Below are positions 41,538-50,415 of a DNA stretch of 54,001 nt, piece by piece. The stretch comes from DAOTTX01 sp034437515 (GTDB taxonomy: Bacteria > Chloroflexota > Anaerolineae > Aggregatilineales > Phototrophicaceae). The notes beneath the pieces were generated by a model, which saw only the letters and a list, made by a program, of their open reading frames with translations, was not told the DNA's origin and did not search any database. A program made the translations under genes and the position numbers. Position 1 is the first letter of the stretch, and each line of letters starts with the position of its first letter. The DNA is taken from positions 1-54,001 of the forward strand of contig DAOTTX010000162.1 in assembly GCA_034437515.1 (NCBI GenBank). Direction: 5' to 3'.

Positions 41538-42982
41538 GTACCGATTCGGACATGGCACCCGTCATCTTCTGGTTCCGGCGTGATCTACGCCTGGGGGATA
41601 ACCTCGGTCTGCACGCTGCGATCACCAGCGGACGCCCGGTAATTCCGCTGTTCGTGTTCGACCCGACGATTCTGGAAAGCGAACGCTGCGGTGTACCACG
41701 TTTGAAGTTTATGCTCAACGCGCTGGAAAACCTGAGTACGGCATTGCACAAGCACAAGCGTGAATTGTTGGTGCGGCACGGCGAACCGGCTGAGACCATC
41801 CCGGCATTGATGGACGACGTCGGCGCGACCGGGCTATACTTCAATATCGACTACACGCCCTACGCCCGTGAGCGCGACGAGGCCGTCAAGACCGCCATCG
41901 AACAGGAAGTGCATACCTTCCACGACCGGCTGCTGGCCCCGCCCGGCACCGTCGAGAAAAACGCCGGCGGCCCGTACACCGTTTACACGCCGTTTAAGAA
42001 CAAGTGGCGCAAGCAGATCAAACCGGAGAGCGTGGTCGATTACGACATCTCAGCGGATAACCTGCACGACCTCAGCGGCATCGAAAATGATGGCCTGCCC
42101 TCTTTGGACGATCTCAGCTTCGATGCCACCATCGACGTGCCAGAGGCCAGCGAAGCCGAAGCCGCCCGGCGTCTGCAAGCGTTTATGGACAAGGCCGTTT
42201 ATGATTACGACGACGAACGGAATGCGTTAGGTAGCCCGGCGATCATCAACGCAAAAGATGACCGCACAACGGGAACATCATTTCTTTCGCCGTACATCCG
42301 GTTTGGCCTACTCTCGCCCCGCCAGATCTACTGGAAGGCACGCGAGACCTACGCGGAAACAACCAGCGACACGCGCAAAGAATCGGTCGTCGCCTTCGTT
42401 GATGAGATCATCTGGCATGAGTTTTACACGCATGTGCTATGGTTCTTCCCTCAAGTCAAAACCGAGAACTTCAAAGAGAAATACGACGCCGTCACCTGGG
42501 AGACGAACGACGACGCCCTGCAAGCGTGGAAGGACGGCAAAACCGGCTATCCGGTCGTGGATGCCGCCATGCGCCAGTTAAAAGGCATCGGCTGGATGCA
42601 CAACCGCGCCCGGATGATTACCGCCAGCTTTCTCACCAAAGACCTGTTGATCGACTGGAAGGCCGGTGAACTGCATTTCATCCAATGGTTGCTAGATGGC
42701 GACCTCGCCGCCAATAACGGCGGCTGGCAGTGGGCGGCGGGGACGGGTACTGACGCACAGCCTTACTTCCGCATCTTTAACCCGATTTCGCAGTCTAAGA
42801 AATTCGACCCGGATGGCACTTACATTCGTCATTGGGTGCCGGAACTCCGCGAGGTGCCGGATGAATACATCCACGAACCCTGGACGATGGACGAACCACC
42901 AGCAGACTACCCCGCCCCGATTGTCGATCACAGCGAGGCACGCGAACGGACGTTGGCGGCATTCCAGGCAATAAAGGACTGA
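41534..42982 (+). CDS. phrB: deoxyribodipyrimidine photo-lyase
   Basis: 482 residues; repairs UV pyrimidine dimers with light and FAD. N-terminal antenna-cofactor domain starts VIFWFRRDLRLGDN; the FAD domain has TGTSFLSPYIRFGLLSPRQIYWKA, WHEFYTHVLW, GYPVVDAAMRQLKGIGWMHNRARM, DWKAGELHF and NNGGWQWAAGTGTDAQPYFRIFNP. Class I CPD photolyase type. Overlaps the CrtI-like gene by 4 nt, tying light repair to carotenoid production. Confidence 0.94.
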   Translation: MSTDSDMAPVIFWFRRDLRLGDNLGLHAAITSGRPVIPLFVFDPTILESERCGVPRLKFMLNALENLSTALHKHKRELLVRHGEPAETIPALMDDVGATGLYFNIDYTPYARERDEAVKTAIEQEVHTFHDRLLAPPGTVEKNAGGPYTVYTPFKNKWRKQIKPESVVDYDISADNLHDLSGIENDGLPSLDDLSFDATIDVPEASEAEAARRLQAFMDKAVYDYDDERNALGSPAIINAKDDRTTGTSFLSPYIRFGLLSPRQIYWKARETYAETTSDTRKESVVAFVDEIIWHEFYTHVLWFFPQVKTENFKEKYDAVTWETNDDALQAWKDGKTGYPVVDAAMRQLKGIGWMHNRARMITASFLTKDLLIDWKAGELHFIQWLLDGDLAANNGGWQWAAGTGTDAQPYFRIFNPISQSKKFDPDGTYIRHWVPELREVPDEYIHEPWTMDEPPADYPAPIVDHSEARERTLAAFQAIKD

Positions 42983-42988
42983 GCATAC

Positions 42989-44005
42989 ATGCACATACAC
43001 AAGCACACGAACAAAATCTTGTTGACCGTACTGGCATTCGCAGTCACGATGGCACTTTTGCTACTAACCGCGCTGACCACGACCGCCCAGGTGGACACCG
43101 TCCCGCCAGAAGCCCTCGCAGATGAGAACGGCGCATTTGTGACGATTGACGATATGCAAGTTTACTACGTCGAAGCAGGTGACCCGGCGGCACCAACAGT
43201 GATGCTATTGCACGGCTTCGGCGGCTCGACCTTCACCTGGCGTGACACGATTCCGGTGTTAGTTGAGGCGGGTTATCACGTCGTCGCCTATGATCGCCCG
43301 CCGTTCGGCCTTGCCACCAAGCAAACCGATCTCGATCTCTCTGATTCAGCCTACGCCGAACAACTCGCCGGGCTGATGAATGCCCTCGATGTCGAAACGG
43401 CGGCGCTGGTCGGTCATAGTGCCGGTGGCGGTGTGATCGCACGGTTCGCAACAGAATATCCAGAACGGGTCGAGGCGCTGGTATTCGCAGCGGGCGCGGT
43501 CGATACCGGCGAAACCGTCCGCGATGACAACGAAGAAAGCGACTCACCGCTCGGCGATTTTGCTGACATCGCCGCCAACCTCGACCCCGAAAATCCAGCG
43601 ACACAGCGGCTTATCCAACATCTGCTCACCCCGGAGCGATTCACAGACATTCTCGCGGATGCCTATCACCCATCGTTCGAGGTCACAGACGAGATCCGTG
43701 CGGGGTATGCACGGGTGCTACAAGTCGAAGATTGGGAACTCGGTCTATTGAGCATCTTCACAGGTGATGCGACACGCGAACAAATCGACCGCGAGCGGCT
43801 CACGGCACTGGATATGCCGGTTTTACTTATATGGGGCATAGAGGATACGTGGGTGCCTCTAGCGCGAGGGGAGGCACTACAGGACATCTTCGCAGACGCT
43901 GCACTTATCACCTATGAGGACGTCGGTCATATGCCGATGGAAGAAACAAGCGCGGCGTTCAACCAGGACTTGATCGGCTTTCTAAACGATTTGCCGCTCG
44001 AATGA
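42989..44005 (+). CDS. secreted alpha/beta hydrolase
   Basis: 338 residues. N-terminal signal sequence with hydrophobic stretch LLTVLAFAVTMALLLLTALT ending TTAQ; then an alpha/beta hydrolase with VMLLHGFGGSTFTWRD (oxyanion), nucleophile Ser in VGHSAGGGVIARFA, Asp in WGIEDTWVPL and His in DVGHMPMEE. Catalytic set complete. Substrate unknown. Six nt after photolyase. Confidence 0.88.
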   Translation: MHIHKHTNKILLTVLAFAVTMALLLLTALTTTAQVDTVPPEALADENGAFVTIDDMQVYYVEAGDPAAPTVMLLHGFGGSTFTWRDTIPVLVEAGYHVVAYDRPPFGLATKQTDLDLSDSAYAEQLAGLMNALDVETAALVGHSAGGGVIARFATEYPERVEALVFAAGAVDTGETVRDDNEESDSPLGDFADIAANLDPENPATQRLIQHLLTPERFTDILADAYHPSFEVTDEIRAGYARVLQVEDWELGLLSIFTGDATREQIDRERLTALDMPVLLIWGIEDTWVPLARGEALQDIFADAALITYEDVGHMPMEETSAAFNQDLIGFLNDLPLE

Positions 44006-44063
44006 TCGTGTTCACCCATTTCTCAGAGGTATTTCAGGGCGTGCTTAAAACTCTGGAGTAACT

Positions 44064-44094
44064 TTGAAAATAAATGGCACAATAATTTTATCAT
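44064..44094 (+). promoter_or_regulatory. possible promoter of the selenoprotein gene
   Basis: TTGAAA at 44064-44069 and TATCAT at 44089-44094, spaced 19 nt, in an AT-rich 110-nt gap before the Sec-containing gene. The spacing is longer than ideal. Confidence 0.35.
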
Positions 44095-44115
44095 TTATCA
44101 TATTGTTACTTCACA

Positions 44116-44670
44116 ATGGACAAAATCATGCGACTACAACCCGGCGACACAGCACCCGAACTCACACTCAAAAACAGCGATGGAGAAGCAGTAACCCTCA
44201 GCCAGTTCTGGCAACAGCAACCGGTCGTACTGAACTTTCTACGGCACTTCGGCTGACCATTCTGTCGTGATTCGCTCGCTCAGTTTGAGCAGCACAAAGA
44301 TGCACTACAGAATGCCGGTTTACACACCATCAACATTGCAATGGGTGAACCCAAACATCTAAACCGTTACTGCGGCAAACTCGCCCCCAGCCTGACGTGC
44401 CTGGTCTGTGAGGATGAGGCCGCACATCGCGCTTACGGTCTACGTGAGGGCGGCTTGCGTGAACTCGCATCACTTAACGTAGGGAAATCCGCGTTTCGTC
44501 TGGTTCGTAACGGCGTGGCGGGCGGCGTCCCCAGTGGCAACGTGCGGATGATGCCGGGCACATTCATCGTTGATACAAACGGCGAGATCGTACACGCACA
44601 TTACAACCAGGACATCGCCGACCACATCGCGTTCGACCATTTATTAACACTAGCAAATGATTTATCATAA
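44116..44670 (+). CDS. SelL-like thioredoxin-fold selenoprotein (in-frame TGA = Sec)
   Basis: 184 residues if TGA 44254-44256 is read as selenocysteine (residue 47). The frame is otherwise open: MRLQPGDTAPELTL, QFWQQQPVVLNFLRHFG-U-PFCRD, then ..NIAMGEPKHLNRYCGKL.. and MMPGTFIVDTNGEIVHAHYNQD to TAA 44670. Relatives in the AhpC/TSA-2, Prx-like2 (SelL-related) group have FLRHFGCPFCR, so the TGA sits exactly at the first Cys of the CxxC redox motif and the second Cys (50) is kept. A SECIS-like hairpin follows at 44274-44293. Both halves keep family character, which argues against decay. ATG 44116 or 44128; ribosome site weak. Likely a thiol/peroxide redox protein. No sel genes are in the window. 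Confidence 0.82.
44274..44293 (+). promoter_or_regulatory. candidate bacterial SECIS element
   Basis: GCT-(C bulge)-GCTC, loop AGTTT, GAGC-AGC. The stem begins 17 nt after the TGA and the second loop base is G (44283), 27 nt past the TGA. Known bacterial SECIS hairpins lie within the coding region just after UGA and need a G among the first two apical-loop bases, which this has. Confidence 0.6.
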
Positions 44671-44697
44671 ATTCTGCACTTAAGATTGGAGAACTTC

Positions 44698-45330
44698 ATG
44701 CCAGCAGCACTTATCTGGGGCGCATCCGGCGGGATCGGGAGCGCACTCGTTCATTTATTGAAAGAAAACGACTGGACTGTTTTTGGCGTCGCTCGTCACG
44801 AAGAGAAAATTCCCGCCGTCGTCGATCATACGTTCCCGTTCAACGCACAAGAGCCTTTTTCAATCCAAAGTGCAGCGATGCTTATCGCACAGGAAACCCA
44901 GGGCTTTGACCTTATCGTTTACGCGGCAGGCGGCCTTGTCTCTAATCCACTGGAAAAGCTCGAACCCGAAGACTGGTCCGGCACGATGGCCGCTAACCTC
45001 GATGGCGCATATCTGACCGCCCGGTCAAGTTTGAACTTGCTCAATGACGGTGGACAAATGATGTTCCTCGGCGCGTATGTCGATAAAATCACGCTGCCGC
45101 GCATGGGTGCATACACGACCGCCAAAGCCGGGTTAGAGAAGATGTTCGTCATCCTGCAAAAAGAGAACCGTAAAATCAAGATGACTCTGGTACGCCCCCC
45201 GGCAGTTGACACCCCCTTCTGGGAGAACGCTCCCTTCAAACTCCCTGATGGTGCAATGCAGCCTGAACAGGTCGCGGCAGCCATCCTCGAAAAATATAAT
45301 ACTGGCGATGGCGGGGAACTCAACCTGTAG
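44698..45330 (+). CDS. SDR family NAD(P)-dependent oxidoreductase
   Basis: 210-residue short-chain dehydrogenase. Cofactor motif IWGASGGIGSALVHLL, NAG-equivalent VYAAGG, active-site Tyr-Lys in YTTAKAGLEKMF. The usual catalytic Ser region reads MMFLGAYVDKI, without an obvious Ser, so activity is less certain. ATG 44698 has GGAG 6 nt upstream; the TTG at 44686 is unneeded. It follows the selenoprotein gene by 27 nt. Confidence 0.85.
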   Translation: MPAALIWGASGGIGSALVHLLKENDWTVFGVARHEEKIPAVVDHTFPFNAQEPFSIQSAAMLIAQETQGFDLIVYAAGGLVSNPLEKLEPEDWSGTMAANLDGAYLTARSSLNLLNDGGQMMFLGAYVDKITLPRMGAYTTAKAGLEKMFVILQKENRKIKMTLVRPPAVDTPFWENAPFKLPDGAMQPEQVAAAILEKYNTGDGGELNL

Positions 45331-45443
45331 CCTTTAATTGCACTTTAATTGTGAACTCATGATACGTTATCTGTGGGTTCGCAATAATCCAATCGGCTTT
45401 ACGTGCCAGTAGCCCTTATTGCGACTAACGGAAATGAGAATGT

Positions 45444-46409
45444 ATGACCTTGCAAATGCCTCAATCTTGGGAGTACCGCCTGCTATCCTCGGCGGAAGAA
45501 GCTCTAAAAAGCCACATCCCAAACCCCACCATTGATGCTGACCACTCGGTGATCGAGGCAGCCTATGCACATTGTGACAAATTAACCAGAAGCCACAGCC
45601 GCACATTTTACATGGCTTCCGGGCTTTTACCCTACGAAAAACAATGCGCCGCTCGTGCGCTTTATGCGTTCTGCCGTGTCACCGATGACATTGTTGACGA
45701 ACCCGGCCCGGTTGAAAAACGCAAGGCCGAACTGGAAAGCTGGCACCGCCGCATCATGGCGACTCATCCCCCGGCAAGTGACCCGGTCGCGTTGGCCTGG
45801 GCGGATACCAAAGCACGGTTTAACATTCCCAATGGGTATGCCGAACAACTGATTAAGGGTGTCAGACGTGACCTGCATCAAGTACGTTATGCCACGTTCG
45901 ACGACCTCGCCGAATACTCTTACGGCGTCGCTTCGACAGTCGGTTTGATGGCAATGCACATCATCGGCTTCGCCGGGGAGCAAGCCCTGCCTTATGCGGT
46001 CAAGATGGGCGTGGCCTTACAAGTCACAAATATCTTACGTGACGTGAGCGAGGATTGGCACAATGGACGCATCTATCTTCCACAAGATGAATTAGCAGAA
46101 TATGACATCGACGAAGATTACATTGCCGCCGGGCAAGTCGATGACCGCTGGCGGGCATTCATGCGCTTTCAAATCGAGCGCACGCACCAACTTTATGAGG
46201 AGTCGTGGCCTGGTATCGCCATGCTAGATCATAATGGTAGATTTGCCATCGCTGCTGCTGCGGAACTTTATCGCGCCATTATGGGTGACATCGAAGCGAA
46301 CGATTATAATGTCTTTGATCGGCGGGCACATCTGGGCACATGGGGCAAAATCAAACGCCTGCCAGGGATCTGGTGGCGTAACCGACGCAACCAGAAGAGC
46401 ATCAACTAA
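45444..46409 (+). CDS. crtB: phytoene synthase
   Basis: 321 residues; squalene/phytoene synthase fold joining two GGPP. Two Asp-rich motifs: DDIVDE near residue 90 and NILRDVSEDWHNGRIYLP; also RSHSRTFYMAS and RALYAFCRVTDD at the N-terminal side. A dehydrosqualene or squalene synthase cannot be fully excluded, but the lycopene cyclase gene nearby favours phytoene. A 113-nt gap separates it from the SDR gene. Confidence 0.88.
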   Translation: MTLQMPQSWEYRLLSSAEEALKSHIPNPTIDADHSVIEAAYAHCDKLTRSHSRTFYMASGLLPYEKQCAARALYAFCRVTDDIVDEPGPVEKRKAELESWHRRIMATHPPASDPVALAWADTKARFNIPNGYAEQLIKGVRRDLHQVRYATFDDLAEYSYGVASTVGLMAMHIIGFAGEQALPYAVKMGVALQVTNILRDVSEDWHNGRIYLPQDELAEYDIDEDYIAAGQVDDRWRAFMRFQIERTHQLYEESWPGIAMLDHNGRFAIAAAAELYRAIMGDIEANDYNVFDRRAHLGTWGKIKRLPGIWWRNRRNQKSIN

Positions 46410-46432
46410 ATTCAATCGCTAAGGGAGTCAAA

Positions 46433-47401
46433 ATGAAAATTGGAATCGTCGGCAGTGGTCTGGTAGGCGCGACCGCCGCCTATGCGATGGTGATGCGCGG
46501 CGTTGGTCGTGAGATCATCCTCGTAGACAAAGACAACGAACGCGCTGAAGCTGAAGCTGATGACATTTATCACGCCGTACCATTTGCTCACGCGCTGGAG
46601 ATTACCGAAGGCGAATTCACGGACCTTAAAGGGAGCCGCGTTGTCATTATCGCTGCCGGGGTCAGCCAAAAATCAGACAACGAGACACGCCTGCAACTTC
46701 TCGGACGCAACGCCGCCGTCTTCCGGCAGATTATCCCACAAATCATCGAAAACGCGCCGGATGCGATGCTTGTCGTCGCCACCAACCCGGTAGACATCAT
46801 GGCGCACCTAACCGCCGAGATCGCCGCCGAACATGGTATTCCTAAGTCACGAGTGTTCGGTTCCGGCACCACGCTGGATACGGCTCGCTTCCGCACTTTG
46901 CTCGGTCGTCACACCGGTGTTGACTCGCATCACGTTCATGGCTATGTCATCGGTGAGCATGGCGACTCCGAAGTACTGACATGGTCACAAGCGACCATCG
47001 CTGGCATCAGCGTGAATGAGTTCTGCCGCAGCCGAGGCATTAATTTTGACCAATCAGTACGTGATCGGATCGACGATGGTGTACGCAACGCCGCTTACCA
47101 CATCATCAAGGGCAAAGGGTCTACATACTACGGTATCGGCAGCGCCCTCGCCCGCATCGTACAAACAATTTTGAACAACCAACGGGCGATCCTGACAATC
47201 TGTGCCCCGCATGAAAAAATCGCTGGCATCTCGAACGTCACGCTGGCGATGCCGCATCTGCTTACGGGCGAGGGCGTCATGGGCACCTTCCCGTTGGATC
47301 TAAACTCACACGAATACGATGCACTTAACGAAAGCGCGAGTACCCTGCGCGGTGTTCTGGACGATCTAGAGCTTGAAACGAAGAAAGAGTCAACTGAATG
47401 A
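46433..47401 (+). CDS. ldh: L-lactate dehydrogenase
   Basis: 322 residues. NAD motif GIVGSGLVGATAAYAM, substrate loop AAGVSQKSDNETRLQLL with Gln where malate dehydrogenases carry Arg, VVATNPVDIM, GSGTTLDTARFRTLLG, and the catalytic His in IGEHGDSEV. The Gln supports lactate and not malate as substrate. It sits between crtB and the lycopene cyclase gene, overlapping the latter by 4 nt, an unusual place for this enzyme. Confidence 0.9.
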   Translation: MKIGIVGSGLVGATAAYAMVMRGVGREIILVDKDNERAEAEADDIYHAVPFAHALEITEGEFTDLKGSRVVIIAAGVSQKSDNETRLQLLGRNAAVFRQIIPQIIENAPDAMLVVATNPVDIMAHLTAEIAAEHGIPKSRVFGSGTTLDTARFRTLLGRHTGVDSHHVHGYVIGEHGDSEVLTWSQATIAGISVNEFCRSRGINFDQSVRDRIDDGVRNAAYHIIKGKGSTYYGIGSALARIVQTILNNQRAILTICAPHEKIAGISNVTLAMPHLLTGEGVMGTFPLDLNSHEYDALNESASTLRGVLDDLELETKKESTE

Positions 47402-48213
47402 AGTATTTCGGATTTCTCGCCCGCTTCGTTATCATCCCACTGTTGATCTTGCGTTTTCTGCTCTGGCGAGACTGCAAACAGGGCAAAGACCTGCCCGAAC
47501 AGATGCAAAGCTGGCCCGAAGATGCCGTGCTACTCGGTCATGTCGTGACCGCCGTCGCCTACACAACCCCGTGGGATAATTATCTCGTCGCAACTAAAGT
47601 CTGGTGGTATGACCCCGAACTGGTCACCGGGCACACCATCGGTTGGGTACCAATTGAAGAATACAGTTTCTTCGTGCTGCAAACACTGCTCACCGGCAGT
47701 TGGATGCAATATATCGCCCGTCGCCTGCCGACCGCCGATCAACACGACGACAACGGCGCGATCGGGCGCGTGCTGGCGACCGCCGCCCTCGGTAGTTTAT
47801 GGTTATGGTCGCTGCGTGGCCTGTTCAGCGGAGAAGAGCACAACCGCTATCTCAACCTGATCTTAGGTTGGGCGCTGCCGCCGATTATGTTGCAGGTCGG
47901 CTTTGGCGGGGACATTCTATGGCGCAACCGGATGTTAGTCGCGACGTCGATCCTCCCGGCAACGGCTTATTTAGGTGCGACCGACTCGCTGGCTATCGGC
48001 TCCGGCACCTGGGCGATCAACCCTGATAAGACGGTCAAGCAGGAAGTCATCAAGCATCTCCCTCTTGAGGAATTGCTGTTCTTCTTCCTGACGAATGTAC
48101 TACTCGTCTTCGGGGTCACACTGGTACAATCAAAGGAAAGTGAGCGACGCTTGCCAGCATTTCTCAAAGAATCATATTACAACCTCAAACGTAAATGGAT
48201 TGGAAGGACGTAG
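47398..48213 (+). CDS. lycopene cyclase-domain membrane protein (CrtYc/CrtYd-like)
   Basis: 271 residues, about seven membrane segments. It carries the heterodimeric/fungal-type lycopene cyclase repeat twice: TPWDNYLVATKVWWY...GWVPIEEYSFFVLQTLL in the first half and INPDKTV...HLPLEELLFFFLTN in the second, matching the PxEE(Y/L)xFF motif. Thus both halves of the CrtYc-CrtYd pair are in one chain. Ring formation at lycopene ends is the expected role; elongases of this fold are an alternative. Overlaps ldh by 4 nt. Confidence 0.82.
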   Translation: MKYFGFLARFVIIPLLILRFLLWRDCKQGKDLPEQMQSWPEDAVLLGHVVTAVAYTTPWDNYLVATKVWWYDPELVTGHTIGWVPIEEYSFFVLQTLLTGSWMQYIARRLPTADQHDDNGAIGRVLATAALGSLWLWSLRGLFSGEEHNRYLNLILGWALPPIMLQVGFGGDILWRNRMLVATSILPATAYLGATDSLAIGSGTWAINPDKTVKQEVIKHLPLEELLFFFLTNVLLVFGVTLVQSKESERRLPAFLKESYYNLKRKWIGRT

Positions 48214-48214
48214 A

Positions 48215-48691
48215 ATGTCCGACATGAACATCTGGGAATTTAACCGGGCACTGGCTAACCGACTGCTGCGTAACAACATCGTCAATATCTGGGTTGGCAA
48301 CCGCCTACGCCACAGCGACAGCAAGTTTTTGCAGGGGGTCGGCGTACAGGCTATCGGCTGGGGACTGATTAACATCGGCATTGCGATCTTCGGTCTCGTC
48401 ACCACCCGCCGCCGGCTTGACAAACTCGACGATCCCTTTGAACCGAACGCGATGTACCGGGAACGGCGTAACATCTGGATCGCGCTAATCATCAACACAC
48501 CGTTGAACCTGGTTTACATGTTCGGCGGCCTGCGCTTCGCACATAATGCCGACGACGATGACGACTTCAAGCGTGGTATGGGTTGGGGCATCGTGTTACA
48601 GGGCTTGCTGTTGTTCATCCATGATTCGTATCATCTGGCGAACGTCCCGGATCGGCCCGTAAAAAATGTGCGCAAATCAATAAAAATCTAA
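48215..48691 (+). CDS. uncharacterised small membrane protein
   Basis: 158 residues with three or four hydrophobic segments (FLQGVGVQAIGWGLINIGIAIFGL; NIWIALIINTPLNLVYMFGGL; GWGIVLQGLLLFIHDSYHL). I do not recognise a family with certainty. GAAGGACG precedes ATG 48215, 1 nt after the cyclase stop. Its 3' end overlaps convergent purE by 15 nt. It is last in the carotenoid-side transcript. Confidence 0.75.
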   Translation: MSDMNIWEFNRALANRLLRNNIVNIWVGNRLRHSDSKFLQGVGVQAIGWGLINIGIAIFGLVTTRRRLDKLDDPFEPNAMYRERRNIWIALIINTPLNLVYMFGGLRFAHNADDDDDFKRGMGWGIVLQGLLLFIHDSYHLANVPDRPVKNVRKSIKI

Positions 48692-49165
48692 GTTGTCGTT
48701 CTTCGCACGCGATCCCGCCGCCATTTCTACTTTGTAGGCGATCATATGCTGCAATAACGCCGGGTCTGATGTGGCGACGATCTGCACAGCCAGTAAACCG
48801 GCGTTCTTCGCCTGTCCGATGGCGACCGTCGCTACTGGGACGCCTCCCGGCATCTGCACGATGGAAAGCAGCGAGTCCAGCCCATTGAGCGTGCGGCTTT
48901 GCACCGGCACACCGATCACCGGCAGGGGCGTATAGGCTGCAATCATCCCCGGCAGATGAGCCGCCCCGCCCGCCCCGGCGATAATCGTTTTGAGGCCGCG
49001 ATCGTGCGCGATTTTGCCGTAGGTCGCCATATCTTCGGGGGTACGATGCGCGGAAAGCACCCGCACCTCGAACGCCACATCGAACTCCTGGCAGACATCA
49101 ATTGCAGCCTGCATGGTCGGCAAGTCACTGTCACTGCCCATCACAATACCGATTAAAGGTTCCAT
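48677..49165 (-). CDS. purE: 5-(carboxyamino)imidazole ribonucleotide mutase
   Basis: 162 residues; converts N5-CAIR to CAIR. Motifs: IGIVMGSDSDLPTM, VRVLSAHRTPEDM, IIAGAGGAAHLPGMIA, PVIGVPVQS and GLDSLLSIVQMPGGVPVATV: class I PurE with the Ser/His active site. It follows purK by 17 nt on the same strand and forms a two-gene unit apart from the main pur operon. Confidence 0.96.
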   Translation of the reverse strand: MEPLIGIVMGSDSDLPTMQAAIDVCQEFDVAFEVRVLSAHRTPEDMATYGKIAHDRGLKTIIAGAGGAAHLPGMIAAYTPLPVIGVPVQSRTLNGLDSLLSIVQMPGGVPVATVAIGQAKNAGLLAVQIVATSDPALLQHMIAYKVEMAAGSRAKNDNLDFY

Positions 49166-49182
49166 CCTTGATCTCTCCCCGT

Positions 49183-50316
49183 TTACAATCGAACAGACTC
49201 CACTGCTTCACGGGCAATCGTCTCTGCGCCTTCGATGCTATCACTCAACACTGTGACGTGTCCCATCTTACGCCCCACACGCACATCTCGTTTGGCGTAA
49301 AGATGCAAGTGGGCATCCGGTAGGGCTAACGCGGGGACACCTGCATCACCGGGCGCATCACCCTGGTACGTCCCTAACACATTGACCATCACAGCCGCCG
49401 GTTTGACCATATCAACCGTGCCGAAAGACCACCCTAACACGGCTCGAATATGGTTCTCAAATTGTGAAGTTCGGCAACCTTCAATCGTATAATGCCCGGA
49501 GTTATGCGGGCGCGGCGCGACTTCGTTATAGAGTACACTGCCGTCTTCTAACTCGAACAACTCCACACCGAATACACCGACGCCATCAAGCGTGGTCACC
49601 GCCTGAATAGCCGTGTTCAACGCTGACCGTACCACAACATCGTTGACCGCCGCCGGTGCCCGTACTACATGACAGATGTGATCGCGCTGTACCGTTTCCA
49701 CCAACGGATACGTCAGCACGTCACCGTCACGCCCACGCAGCACCATCACCGCCAACTCACGCACAAACGGCACCCATGCTTCGACCAACAGCGTGCGTCC
49801 TTCATCTGCGCCTAACTGTGCCCACGCCGCCGGGACTTCATCGGCGCTTTGCAGTGTCACGTTGCCGTAACCGTCATAGCCCTCGCGCCGTGCCTTGAGC
49901 ACCACAGGCCAGCCGAACTGCTCTCCGGCGGCGATGGCCTCGGCAGGCGTATCAACACCCTCGAATTGTGGCAGTAGTAGCCCGGCGGCTTGCATCGCCA
50001 ACTTCTGCTTGAGTTTGTCCTGCACCGTCGCTAATGTCGCCGCACCGGGATAAACCGGTGTGCCCAACGCTTCGAGACGTTCTAATACACCGGCATCGAC
50101 AAATTCGTTTTCCAGCGTCACCACATCGCACAGATCGGCAAACTGACGTAGCAACGTCTGATCCTCCCACGCGCCGACGACGTTATGCTGTGTCAAGCGC
50201 GAGGCCGGGCTATCTGATTTTTGCGCGAAGATAGCCGTTTCAACTCCAAGTGAGATGGCGGCCTGTGTCAGCATCTGTGCAAGCTGACCGCCGCCGAGTA
50301 TGCCTAATCGTATCAT
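49183..50316 (-). CDS. purK: 5-(carboxyamino)imidazole ribonucleotide synthase
   Basis: 377 residues; ATP-grasp enzyme carboxylating AIR with bicarbonate. Motifs: LGILGGGQLAQMLTQAA, VTLENEFVDAGVLERL, PVVLKARREGYDGYGN, and EVAPRPHNSGHYTIEGC. ATG 50316 (MIRLGILGG) fits the family; its ribosome site is weak and upstream ATGs at 50337-50340 are possible. Confidence 0.94.
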   Translation of the reverse strand: MIRLGILGGGQLAQMLTQAAISLGVETAIFAQKSDSPASRLTQHNVVGAWEDQTLLRQFADLCDVVTLENEFVDAGVLERLEALGTPVYPGAATLATVQDKLKQKLAMQAAGLLLPQFEGVDTPAEAIAAGEQFGWPVVLKARREGYDGYGNVTLQSADEVPAAWAQLGADEGRTLLVEAWVPFVRELAVMVLRGRDGDVLTYPLVETVQRDHICHVVRAPAAVNDVVVRSALNTAIQAVTTLDGVGVFGVELFELEDGSVLYNEVAPRPHNSGHYTIEGCRTSQFENHIRAVLGWSFGTVDMVKPAAVMVNVLGTYQGDAPGDAGVPALALPDAHLHLYAKRDVRVGRKMGHVTVLSDSIEGAETIAREAVESVRL

Positions 50317-50415
50317 GCGTCCGATGATAACGCACATCACCGAGGAGGGCTATAGCTCGCACCGGGTTCTGCTTGCTATAATCGTATCGACAGTATTTAG
50401 AGGTATATTAAACTG

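Noticed and set aside
44254..44256. TGA as a simple nonsense mutation
   Set aside because: It falls exactly at the redox Cys position, is followed by a SECIS-like hairpin, and the rest of the gene shows no damage. It stays a formal alternative until sel genes are found.
44064..44270. Plus-strand ORF with hydrophobic N-terminus ahead of the selenoprotein
   Set aside because: Overlaps the selenoprotein gene in another frame; TTG start without a ribosome site; the later residues are low-complexity shadow.
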